This document shows, in pieces, positions 23,329-34,392 of a stretch of 64,000 nucleotides of DNA; the first letter of the stretch is position 1; each line of letters begins with the position of its first letter. Under the pieces are notes generated by a model. That model did not search any database. It was given only the letters and a program-made list of their open reading frames with translations, and had not been told where the DNA came from. The position numbers and the translations under genes were made by a program. Source of the stretch: Orbilia blumenaviensis (lineage: Eukaryota; Ascomycota; Orbiliomycetes; Orbiliales; Orbiliaceae); NCBI GenBank assembly GCA_036872755.1, contig JAVHNS010000002.1, positions 3,410,001-3,474,000 of the forward strand, given 5' to 3'.

Positions 23329-24211
23329 GGATCATCCGCGATACGGACACGCTCTTCACACCGAAACACCTTCTTGTGGTTCGACAAAACATGACTACCC
23401 GGGGCCAATTTCACTTGGGTTCTCCTATTAGGTTTCTACGGTATCTTCTCCTCCATACCTCCTCTCAAATCTTTATCCACTCAGTTTTATTAGCGTGCAT
23501 GCGTTTTGGGGTTTCCGCTTTTATTTTCCATCGCCCTCATAGTTGTTTGTCCTTTCCCCGCCCTGCCTTCCCTTGCCTTTCACACTACAAATTTTGCGAT
23601 GGTTTCGGATTTAGTCTTTCAATGACTAGCGGAAAGTCGCCGCGTGGTCTATAATGATGTTGTATAGGCGCCCTTAGAGGCCGACGAAGTATACAAATAT
23701 TATTACAAATTTACAAGCTCATGTCAGCTACAGACTACCCTTTGTAAACCCTCCTAGGGTAACCTCTGGAACCCAGACTAGGAAAATATTGAACCGAATA
23801 CTCACGATATCCAAGTGAAGTTTGATAATCCTTAGTGTCTATTGCAGCCATGATACCTCTCTCTCGTGAGAATAATATCCTAAACGACCAAGGTCTTCTA
23901 TATATTCAGGAAAGGAGTAAAACTATATAGACGTAACAAAATTCATAACTAGAGGTTGTATTCGGGAGATATATCCATTCAGGTCTAACGTAGCAAATAT
24001 ATCACTAGGCCTACTCTCTCTCCGCCACGAGGCTGGGATGAGGAACCGAGACCATAGTGTCCCGTACCAACCCAAAACCTTAACCCACGCACTCATCAAG
24101 TACGCATTTACGAAAAGAAAGACAGAAATTAGATGAAACCGGTTATAGACCGAAAGGCCAGCAATCGAGACAAATCCGCCACAATTCTTTTAAAAAATGA
24201 ATAATTCACTT
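23329..24211. other. Convergent 3' intergenic region, Cdc34/orphan secreted protein
   Basis: No established gene is seen. A 38-codon minus-strand frame at 23735-23851 (MAAIDTKDYQTS start) has protein-like composition but no other support; see findings. Confidence 0.5.
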
Positions 24212-25542
24212 TTACCATTCCACGGAGGTAGCTGGCCGGGTCTTAGTAGCTTCTACTTCGCGAATGTCCCCAAAGTTCGCGGGACTTGTATCCCCCCTTT
24301 TAAAATATCTCCCTTTGCTGCCCGTGAGTGGAGGTCCCTCCAGGAGCGATCTCCAGAGACCGCTGTTTTCTCCAGGCCCTTCAAGGTAGAAGGGCTCTTG
24401 GGGGTCACCGAACGGCACCTTAAAATTACCAGGAGGGCCCTCGTACTCATGCATAAGGTCGTCGGTATAGATAAGTTTATCAGCACTTCCCCATGCCTTA
24501 CTTCCCCGGTGGCTTGTAGGGGCATGTTCCCACTGGTATCCAGCGTTACGAGGGTCCATCAGAATGACCCTTGGGATTCCGTTAAAGGCGTATTGGTAGT
24601 CAGCTAGGGTCAAAGAAGTAGATGTGGGCGTTGGATGAGCGAGGATAGTGCTACAATAACAGCCTGGACATCGAATTCATGAAACCTTTCTGTCAGCCCA
24701 TTAAATTCATATCATCATATATAATTTCCCATGCGGCTAATAGCATTGCCAATCTGAATGGGGCTACGGCATTTAGAAGCCACCTAGTCACCCCCCGAAA
24801 GAGCACACTTACCCATCACCAACTGGCAAAATGCAACTTCCGTCTCGCCAGGGCAACGCTGAGGAGGGCTGAATAACCCTGTTCTCATGGTTCCATCAGG
24901 AAGACAGTCACACTCGCGACAGCACCCTATGAGCCGAGTCAGCTCCGCGAACATTGCATCCTCATTTGGATAAATATTGCGGTCGTACCAACTATGTGGT
25001 ATTTCTAGAAACTCGCTGCCGGGGTAAAAAGATCTATCAACACCACTATTGTCAATCCCCACGACCTGCAGGGGACCTGGGCACTGGACCTCGAGTCTGC
25101 TCTCGTAGAACCATTGCGGACCGAGCTCGTCACCATAGCGCTTATTGGTTTTGGTCGGCTTTGAATTATTGCCGGGTATGTCTGTATCAACAGAACCAGG
25201 TTTGTGAAGACGCCTGCGCAGGTCTCCAGGTTCTCCAGATTCCTGGTCCCCGGCAGCATTGTAAATTAATCTAGCTGAACTCTCATCAAAGACCTTATCA
25301 GAGACACGCGTTGGTTCTGCTGGTTTTTTTGACGTCTGGGAAAATATAGTAGCGGCGTAGTCTCGGATTTTCGTGGTGCTCGGCGCCGTCACTGCGAGCT
25401 TTCTGCTAGCAATTGAGGATTCCCTTAAGTTGTCTGAGTCCAAAGGTGCAGCCTTTACGGGAACAAGTAGCCACAAATCGGTATTTAGGAACATCAAACT
25501 GAGAAGCAATACCCATGGTGGGGAGTGACTAGGGCGACGCAT
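24212..25542 (-). CDS. Orphan secreted protein with cysteine cluster (hypothetical)
   Basis: I do not recognise this protein. Exon 1 is 25542-24813 and exon 2 is 24603-24212. The intron has a strong gtaagt donor and a cctag acceptor; phases agree and give 373 residues. A hydrophobic signal sequence occupies residues 8 to about 32 (VLLLSLMFLNTDLWLLVPVKAAP). A Ser/Lys-rich pro-region follows, with arginine runs (RRR) and an NKR site that could be cut by a Kex2-type protease. The rest looks like one extracellular domain. Its seven cysteines fall mostly in a short stretch with CCRECDC, and its second half is rich in Gly, Pro, Trp and Tyr. No catalytic motif is evident. An odd cysteine count leaves one unpaired unless the protein dimerises or the second exon model is incomplete. 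It may be lineage-specific. Confidence 0.65.
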
Positions 25543-25770
25543 TTTAGTGGAGGAATTTGAATGTCAACTCAAGATACAGAGTCGAGGCCTGGGTAACAGA
25601 CAATGTTCGTATTATAAAAGTGCTTATCTAATTAAGCCACTGGTTAAACTATGGTACTATATATTATATAGCTGACTTGGTGGAATTTACAGGGGTATTT
25701 ACATATCAGGGTATACGTTCAGCCGGCAATTCATGTAAATTGGGCTAGATATGGACCACTTCGTGGGAGA

Positions 25771-25787
25771 CTGGTTTACGAGACCAG
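25771..25787. repeat. CTGGT-N7-ACCAG hairpin repeat, copy 2
   Basis: The 17-base sequence CTGGTTTACGAGACCAG is identical to copy 3 and carries a CTGGT/ACCAG stem. It is preceded by GAGA, which the inverted copy at 26820 shares. Confidence 0.7.
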
Positions 25788-25930
25788 CTGTATACAAAAC
25801 GCTTATTGCTAGTGCACTAATTGAAATCGACTTTGCTTAGAGGGTACCAGTTTTGTAATTTACAGATTTGAAGGCCCATCTATATAACTACTTAAGTAGC
25901 TAGGTGGGACTGTGTTCCGCTTCGTTGAGG

Positions 25931-25947
25931 CTGGTTTACGAGACCAG
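25931..25947. repeat. CTGGT-N7-ACCAG hairpin repeat, copy 3
   Basis: This is an exact 17-base copy of the element at 25771, 160 bases away in the same orientation. Flanking bases differ, apart from a short shared CTTCGT just upstream. Confidence 0.7.
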
Positions 25948-26819
25948 GTGGGGCTGCCAACTTAAGTACTTCTTGTTGGAATGGTTGCGTTATTATCTTT
26001 TATATATTAGCAGATCGTGTAATCCATTGCAATCGATGAGCTCTTCTGTTCCGAGCGCCGGAGGCGCTATATTGGATCTATAGAATGCCAAAACGTCCAT
26101 AATTAATGTAACGTTGTAACGAATTTATATCGAGTATTTGACTTGACGGTATCCATGCTTTCTGTTTATTTGCCGTGCATGCGCGCACATGTGGTTGTCG
26201 CCACGATTCCCCTAGCTATAGCCTCGAGGAATGGCGCTAAAGGCAAAGGGTTCACCCTCGGTGCCGCTAACACATCAGGATATGATGCGAGTTGTCGTTT
26301 CATGCATAAATCAACGATATACTCAAGCTCCTGGGATGATGGGCCGCATAAATGCTAAAATTAAAACATGAATACAAACGGTTTTGTTTATTGTAGACTT
26401 GAGGGAGATATACCCATGTTTAGACCAATGGTTCCTACATAGCACATCGTAAAACTATTGACATGCATATATGCATTACGAAAAACGAGAAATCTCGGGT
26501 TTCTGGCGATATACGATGCTAACTCGTGCTACTTGCCATTACAATATCAACATACTCTGTATATATATCTACCTTCCCGAGACCTGTTCGGTTTTCAGTC
26601 CACATGTCGCTCTGGCTTTAGACTAAAAGGTTCAGCTAATATCACCACAATGTTATCTCTCATTCATACCTCGGTTTTGTATAAACGCTACAATCAATAA
26701 TCTATTCTCGATAGCAATTGATGATGTATCATGATATAATCTCAGACCCTTTTTGTATGCTACGTGGATCGATAAACATGAAGAAAAAAGGCACCGATAA
26801 CGCAAACCGGTCTGTTTTT

Positions 26820-26835
26820 CTCGTAAACCAGTCTC
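26820..26835 (-). repeat. Inverted partial copy of the hairpin repeat
   Basis: The minus strand reads GAGACTGGTTTACGAG, identical over 16 bases to 25768-25783. The right stem arm is missing here. Confidence 0.6.
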
Positions 26836-28551
26836 TTTGAAGGCCCTAACAGCACCAAAACTTGATAAAGTTTTGTTTGTTATTAGGTACTTCTAAACAA
26901 TGTTGGGGATAGTTCCGGAGCAAGTGAGTCTTTTACACGAGAGGCCACCGGCTTTCATTATGTGGCTCCTCGACCGGCCGACCCCCAGACTGGAATACAC
27001 GGAGTTTTTTGACACCCCACGATACAACGGTGTTGGTTTTAACTCTCTAGCGTCCTTTGATTAGCCTTGGTTTCTGTATGTCAATGCTGGGTCGGCCATA
27101 CATTTTAGCTTGTCTGGATTCTTACAGGGGCGTTTGCTCGTTGCATGCTGCCGTCTATGGTCGTCCTAAACGTGCAGCCTAACAGCCGGGTGGCTAATTG
27201 ATGTATATATATTCTCACACAGTAGTGAACATTTGTATGGAGGTATTTTGTATCTAAGAAATTGGTAGTGACTTTTGGTGGGAAGGGCAAGATCAAAATA
27301 TTACTTTTGATTTGTTCGATGTCCTGACCCATAATATTAATGCTAGTGCAAATGTAGTCTCGGCAGTCTTTCTTGTATTGAATGCAAGTGAATATCGCTC
27401 TGGAGGGATCAGAATTCCCAGTCATGAATACTTCTGAGCATCATCCTGGGGGTTGTTCTGGAGCAGGGGAGACCGGGGGTTGTTTTATTGATAGACCGGC
27501 TTCATTTTGGACATCCGGCGGCTCGGTGTGCTGTGCCTAGCTTCTGTGACGGTAATAGTATTGTCTTATTAAACACACCTTAGGGAATTTGGTGGGGCTT
27601 TCAAGGCCCTCTATACTCTCGGTATGGCCCTCTTGTGCCCCAAGGACGTCTTAAAATCCCTTCAATATGTCTTTATCGCTATCAAGCCAGGTTTGAGATA
27701 GGCTTGCGTCTGACAGACGGCTAGATAAACAGACCATTTCAAGATCCCTTACGGTAAATACCTATGCTCATTGATAATTATGCCGCCTAGCCTCCACAAA
27801 GAGTATTTTTGACTTTGTGTTAGTTCTAGTTACAACAATGTATATATTACTATTGATACTAGAACTATGAGCTAGATCCATTGATGGCAGCCATATCGAT
27901 ATCTATTATGATAAGTATGGACACTACTGCAAGTAATTATAATTACTTTCAAGTTTGATGTTTCTGAAATCTATTGATAACACTTTGTGAAAGCTTTGAG
28001 TGCGAGATAAAGTAGATAATTTCAGACCAAATAACTTCACACCACTTTGCAGCTTCATAGCCGGGTTTTCCGTAGGGCCAGTCCCACCAGCCCCGTAATA
28101 TTGCTTCGTAACCAGGCCTCAGTGGCACTAATGGCAGGATGTGTTGTGTGTTGGAATCTGTACCTGGGTTGACACAGAAAACCAGGCCGTCGGTGGCAAC
28201 CTAGACCCTGGCCCAGGTGGCGCGAAGATCTGAGACGGCTTTGCTCGTGTGGGCTTCTATTGTTACACCCCCTCCATGCTCCATAAACAACACCATCCCA
28301 CCCATCCTGTCACAGCTTCACTATACCTGCCACAGCACCTCCCCTCCAGTCAACCTCCCCGTATATTTCCAGAATCTCGATATCAGAAAGAGGACATTGA
28401 TACCTTTGAGCGGGCAGCCCCACCAACCGAACTCGGCGTTATCCACCAGAACTGGGCTAGGCTAGCAAGGACTTTTACATAATCGCTGAGAGGGCAAAAA
28501 AAAAAAAAAAAGAAGAAGAAAAAGAAAAAGGACATCCAGGGTGCTTTTACA

Positions 28552-30327
28552 ATGTCTTCCGCAAAGGAGGAGGCGGTAGCTCTGAAGGATAAAGGAAATG
28601 CTGCCTTTGCTAAGAAGGACTGGAACGAAGCTATTGACCTATATTCTAAAGCCATTGAGCTTGACGCAACTGTTCCGGCCTACTTTTCCAATAGAGCTCA
28701 GGTAGCTTCCCTTTCGTCCTATTTCATACATACACATGCAACACTTTGACGGTGTTTAGACTAATTTATGAACCCTTTATGAACATTAGGCGTATATTAA
28801 AACCGAGGCATATGGCTACGCTATCGCCGATGCGACAAAGGCTATCGAACTGGATTCTGGCTTCGTCAAGGTATGCTACGCTTCTTTGTAGCAATACATA
28901 TAGGAACCCATCTCGAAGTTACTAAGTACCTTCGTCAAAATAGGCATACTATAGACGAGCTTTAGCAAATACCGCGATATTGAAACCGAAAGAGGCCTTA
29001 AAGGACTTTAGGACTGTTGTGAAGAAGGGTTCGTCCGAATTATTTTAGTCATGATGCTAGAATAGCCTGCTAACTGTTTGGATGCAGCGCCCAACAACCA
29101 AGATGCCCGACTAAAGCTATTGGAGTGCGAGAAGATGGTTCAGAAGGCAGAGTTCTTGAAGGCGATTGAGGTGGGAGATCCACCATCTGCAGCCGAGGGC
29201 CTGGATGTCGACGGAATCAGTAAGTTGTAATATATTCTTTACGATGTTACACTTTTAGCTAACATAGTATCTTTAAAACAGAGGTTGAAGACACCTACGA
29301 AGGTCTCGAGCTAGGAGAAGAGATGACCCTCGAATTCATAAAAGACATGACCCAGAGGTTCAAAGACGGCAAGAAATTACACAAGAAATACGTCTTCCGT
29401 ATAATCCTCAAATGCAAGGAGATTTTCTACGCTGAACCTACAATGCCTGAGGTTACAGTGGAGAAGGGCAACAGACTCACAATATGTGGTGATACACATG
29501 GACAGTATTTCGATTTGCTCGAGATCTTTAACAAGAATGGATATCCGAGCGAAAAACACGCTTATCTATTCAACGGTGACTTTGTGGATCGAGGTAGCTG
29601 GTCAACAGAGATTGCTCTGCTGCTTTTCGCGTACAAGTGGTTGTGGCCCAAGGGATTCTTCATCAACAGAGGGAACCACGAGGCAGACCAGATGAACAAG
29701 GTTTATGGATTTGAAGGTATGTTAGCCCTACAAAATCCAACAAGCTACCGCCAGATGGCTAACCATAAAAAAACAGGCGAATGCAAGGCCAAATACACCG
29801 AGCGAGTTTATAAACTCTTCTCCGAATCCTTCTCTGCCCTCCCTCTTGCTCACCTCATCGGTTCTAAATACCTTGTCCTCCACGGTGGTCTATTCTCAGA
29901 TGATAAATATACCCTCGATGATATCCGCAAATTGGACCGTCACTCCCAGCGGCAACCAGGAAACGAGGGTCTTATGATGGAAATGCTTTGGACAGACCCA
30001 CAAACCGAACCAGGCCGTGGACCTTCAAAACGTGGTGTAGGCCTACAGTTCGGCCCAGACGTTACCAAACGCTTCTGCGAAAACAACGGGTTGACGGCCG
30101 TAATCCGGAGTCACGAAGTCAGAATGGGTGGATACGAACAAGAACACGATGGAAGATGTATTACCGTCTTCAGTGCCCCGAATTACTGCGATTCGACAGG
30201 TAATAAGGGAGCATATATCAATGTTGGCGAAGATTACAAACTGGACTTCGTCACCTTTGATGCAGTCCCACATCCCAACATTAAGCCAATGGCTTATGCG
30301 CAGAATTCATTGATGCAGATGATGTAG
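28552..30327 (+). CDS. ppt1: Serine/threonine protein phosphatase 5 (PP5/Ppt1)
   Basis: PP5 is a PPP-family phosphatase with an N-terminal TPR domain that binds Hsp90 and dephosphorylates Hsp90 co-chaperones and clients. Exons are 28552-28701, 28790-28870, 28944-29028, 29088-29219, 29282-29716 and 29777-30327 (1434 nt, 477 residues; human PP5 has 499). Residues 1 to about 125 form three TPRs (KDKGNAAF, AYFSNRAQ, AYYRRALA). The catalytic domain shows GDTHGQ, GDFVDRG, NRGNHE, HGGLF, a SHEVRMGGYE block and FSAPNYCD, so all metal and phosphate ligands are present. The last intron, 29717-29776, is 60 nt long and has no stop codon in frame, so a naive reading adds 20 residues between YGFEG and ECKAKYTE. 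Family conservation shows these are intron. The donor of intron 3 is the unusual gttcgt. Confidence 0.94.
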
Positions 30328-31219
30328 TTGCTCATGTTCAGATTGAACCAGCCCTTCTATTTAGAATTTCCCTTTGGCGGGCAATGGATACTTTTTTTCT
30401 GTGTAATATAATTTGATTGGCAGGCAATAACACTTCTGCCCCTAACTATAGCGAGGCAGATGTCTATAGTCCCGTCTACAGTCTCTTCTCCGTCGGGATT
30501 CAGCTGTTCGGTGTGTTTATTAGGATATTGGGAGAGGGTACAATGTTTAATAGAGACGCTAATGTAAGCGTATACCACGTAGCTGCTGAGTCTTGACTCT
30601 AGGTGCTATCGACTATGGCTGTGCAACTGGGGCCAAGTACGAGACTACCAGATAGCTCCACAAAATATAAAAACTATTGATACAGCCAATCATCGTAGCG
30701 TTGTATGATAGAAGTATTTCATTCATTCAATCAGTCATGTCTTATGTACTCTGATCACAAAACAGACAAGAAAAACAGCTCGAGAACTAAAAATGCAGGC
30801 GGGGAATCATCTCGCGGAGGATAAAATACACGTGAAGGATAATCTGGACAAGTGAAGGGAAAGAGAGGGAAAGGCAAAAAAAAAAAAAACCGGGTAAATT
30901 ATAGACAATGGGGTAAGGGCCAGAAGTGAAAGGGCTCGATCATTAAACAAGATCATAGAGGCATAAAAAAACCATATTATTCGAAAAGTTACTACTTGCG
31001 AGCCCGCTACTCCGTGAACGCCTACCAGCTGCTAATGCGGAGAAAGTATAAGGAAAGGAAGCAGTATGAAATAAGAATAAAACAAGAACGCACGAACTGA
31101 TGGCTTGGGTATAACCGAGGCAACGGTCTGGTTCACAAACCGTGGGGTATTCGGGATTGGATGTGGGAAAGGAAAGAAAGACTATTATAGCGGTACGTGG
31201 AGGTAGAGTGAAGAAGACA
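30328..31219. other. Convergent 3' intergenic region, PP5/Cut12
   Basis: This holds the 3' regions of two convergent genes, with an A12 run near 30880 and an A/G-rich composition. No gene is seen. Confidence 0.5.
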
Positions 31220-34200
31220 TTAACTCTTAGAAGCCTTGTTCTCTGCCTTCATCCTCGCTTTCATCTCCGCCATCCTTGCAGCAGCAAGCTTCCGCTTTGC
31301 GTCGGTATCAGTTCCGGCACCAGTATTAGTGGTGATCCCGACGCCAGTAGCTTCAACAGGAGCTGCAACCGCCGCCGTAGTCTTAAGGGAGATGCCACCA
31401 CAAAGCTCTAACGGATTCTTCTTAGGAAGCTTCCCACTAGCAAAACTCCGTAGGCTCGCAAAGCTACCTCTCCTAGGGTTTGGCGACTTTTCGAAATTGA
31501 GATATTTGGGCATTGGACTTGTCGTTTGCCTTCGCAGGGTAAACTTTTCGTCATCGGTTTCATACTTTGGTGGAAGAGCGTCGATTTCAGGCATTGGGCT
31601 AGACGGTGGGTCGTCATCGTCATCCCTACGCCCATGTTGCTTCACTGGACCAACTGGTTTGGGGACTACGAAATTGGTATTATGTTTGAGGTCTTCGCGA
31701 CTTCGTCTCGGGAGTGGCTTGGTGACGCTTCTGAGTTTATCGAGATCGGTATCAGACATTGAGGCCATTGTTGGAGACATAGGAGGAAGTGATAGGTCGC
31801 TGTGTTCAAGCTGACGGAGTATTTCCTTTTCCGTCATAATCGGGGTGGAGACCACAGTTTTGCGGGGCCTTGGAGTGGATTTTGTGTTCGTGTCACTCTT
31901 AGTACTAGTAGATCGAAGATTCGTGGTCTGAGCCGGGTTTCCAGGGCGCGCGGCATCTTCTTGTCTCATATATTCATCCATTGTAGGCATGTCCTTTATT
32001 TTTGTAACAGATGTCGCTGTAGGCTTCGAGAAGATACCACCAAGCTCTGGTTTTCTATCAACAACACTAACATTGGGGAAAGCTGAATGTTCGGTGATTT
32101 TCGGGCTGCCACGACTGCGAGGTTTATCCTTTGGAGCGTTGAGACCAGAGAGCGACTGCCAGACATCTTGTTCAGGAGCAGGCTGAGGAACAGGGCCAGA
32201 GGCTTTGACAGGGTTGACAGGCATTTCATCGAGGAGATTCACGGATTTTTGTTGCACTTTCAGACGATGATTTTCCTCCTTGACGAGCGATACTTGCTGC
32301 TTGAGCCTTTCCACCTCGCGTTGAGAATTCTCGAGTTTGGCGTTGAGAACATCTTTTCCGGCGGCGGCGGCTTCAGCTTTACGAAGTTCACGTTTAAGGT
32401 TTCTGATTTCTGATTCGGCGTTCGCATTATAAACTGAAACTTCATCGGCTGCCTCCTTTTTGGCTTGAAGAGAGGCCTCGAGGTCCTTGATTCGGCGAGC
32501 CTGGCGTTCAATTTCACTTCTTTGTCGGTCCAGCTGGTACTCATGGTCCGTCATCTCAACTTCCTTCTGACGGATTAGTTCTCGGTATTCAGATGTTTCG
32601 CGGCGGAGGCGTTCGATAGTTTTTTGTTGGTAAGTCTCTGTAAGGGGAGCATTGACGGTTGGAGCTGGTTCAATCCGGGTTTCCATAGCCATCTTCTGCC
32701 ATTTATCGATTTCGGCCTGCATTTTCTTTCGGAGCTCGATCTCCTCCTTGAGTCGGGCCGCGAGGCTGGCGGCTTGCTCATCCTTCTGTGACGCAAACTG
32801 GACTGAGGTATCCTTCCGGGCCTTATAAAATTCCACTTTCTTTTCGGCTTGGTTGATGTCTGTTGAGTATCTATCTTTCCAATAAACACCAGAACGGGAA
32901 CGAGGCTCGTCAAGGTTGACCGTGATATCGGCGTCGACAACTTGTTCCACACTGGCCTCCTCAATCATGTCATTAATCCTAGCTGTATTTTCGCGGAGAG
33001 CCTGGATCTGATCGTCAACATATTTTGTGTCTTCCTTGGTCTTTGTAGTTGATTCCTTGGTCTTAGTTTTTGGTGTTCCTTTGAGAGGTTTGTTTTGATC
33101 TTCGAAGATCTCGATCTCGTCGACACGGGAAAGCTCGCGGGAGGTTCTCCTCTTTGGGAGCTCGTTGGTGATCTTGGGAGTCCAGGGGCTCGGAAACTTC
33201 CCAGGATATCCAGCAGGGAGTCCGGATCGAATACGTCCGGTACGGCTCTCGTAACAGATAGTGTCCTCGTGAACCTGGTCTGGACCAAAGGAAACCGTCT
33301 TCTTCTTAGAAATTGTGTTCCCAGGTGTGACCAAGATGCTCTGAGGGTTTCTCCTGGGCGGAGTCATAGCGTCCTCGAAGGTCTTGAAGCGACTAGGGCT
33401 TCGGCTTTCGAGAGGCTGTCGTCGCTTCGAACTAGTGAAGACATCTTCATCACTCATAACGTCTCGGCCAAACTTTGGGCGAGGCTCCCTTTCTCGGCGT
33501 GGATGGTAACGGGGTTCTGGAACTTCGAGATCTGGTTTTGGGGTGCCGAATAGCCCGTTCTTGAACGCATTGAATGCAAAGGTAGCCGGACCGGGTGTTT
33601 CTATTTTTTTCATAGAAGGATTATTAATTGATGCGATTTTTAAGGATAGAAGACGCATCGCATATATGTATACGCACCAGGTTCATCGGGGAGATCTTGA
33701 TCCGGTATTATCAAATCTTGGTCGACCTCTTCCTCCTCGCCCGGTTGATCTCCTCGTAGCCAGGCCAGCATGTTGAAGAACGCGTCTCGCTTTCGAGTAA
33801 CGCCCTGCCCTTCAGGATATTGTCGATTTATGTACTCTATAGACTCTGGTATCGAAGTCGAAGCCGAGGCCGAAATCGAAGTTTGTATTGGGGAAGAAGA
33901 GCGATGGGGTGAGGGAGAGATTGATCTGGAGGAGGAGGAAGACGATTGGTTATCAGAGGGAAGAGCGGACAGAGTTATCGAATGGGAGGGGTGGGGTATG
34001 GCAAGAAGGGATGCAGTCAGGCTAGGCGTCTTCCGGAGGGATTGTTTTGGTTTCGGGGCCTGCAGGGGAATGGGGTGTTGTTGTGGTTGTTGTGGTGTGA
34101 GCGGGTGTTGTTGTTGTTTTGGTTGCAGCAGCCCTGGACCCAGACTCGGTTGCCGTGGGATGCTCATCAAGTCAGGCAGCGCAGCCTCAAATAGGGCGTG

Positions 34201-34392
34201 GAGGTCGACCTGGATCTTGACTGCTGTCCCTGCCCCGCCATGATTGCGAGAATTGTTAATATCCTCGGCCTCATTGCTTCTATTGTCTCCTGTTCCCTCT
34301 GTTGTTTTGTGCATCTGGGCATCTTCACTTGTGACAAAATCTCCAAAGTAGCGCCCGCCGCTGTTTTTGTTCTGCGGCATTCGGCCTTGCAT
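31220..34392 (-). CDS. Spindle pole body-associated Cut12-domain protein
   Basis: Cut12-domain proteins sit at the fungal spindle pole body and, in fission yeast, help activate Plo1 at mitotic entry. Exon 2 is 33600-31220; exon 1 ends at 33678. The phase-1 intron has a gtgcgt donor and an aatag acceptor. After the junction come ETPGPATFAFNAFKNGLFGTP, an ILVTPG...KKKTVSFG block and GYPGKFPSPWTPK, all typical of the Cut12 family. A long coiled coil follows (roughly the middle third), then a Pro/Ser/Lys-rich tail. Two starts are possible. Met at 33771 (MLAWLRG) resembles the start of other filamentous-fungal members as I recall them and gives 824 residues. The frame stays open to Met 34392, adding 207 Ser/Pro/Gln-rich residues (1031 in total). 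A stop-free run of that length is unlikely by chance, so the longer span is listed. Confidence 0.82.

Larger units (their letters stand above)
25543..28551. other. AT-rich spacer with dispersed hairpin repeats
   Basis: This is a divergent promoter region between the orphan secreted protein (-) and PP5 (+). It contains two identical 17-base hairpin repeats at 25771 and 25931 and an inverted match at 26820. No coding region is recognised. An 85-codon minus-strand open stretch at about 27943-28200 lacks a start codon and is within chance length. Confidence 0.5.

Noticed and set aside
27943..28200. Minus-strand open stretch of about 85 codons (Trp/Gly/Pro-rich) after a tag acceptor-like site
   Set aside because: No start codon and no supportable upstream exon; the upstream sequence is the PP5 promoter. 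Expected many times by chance.
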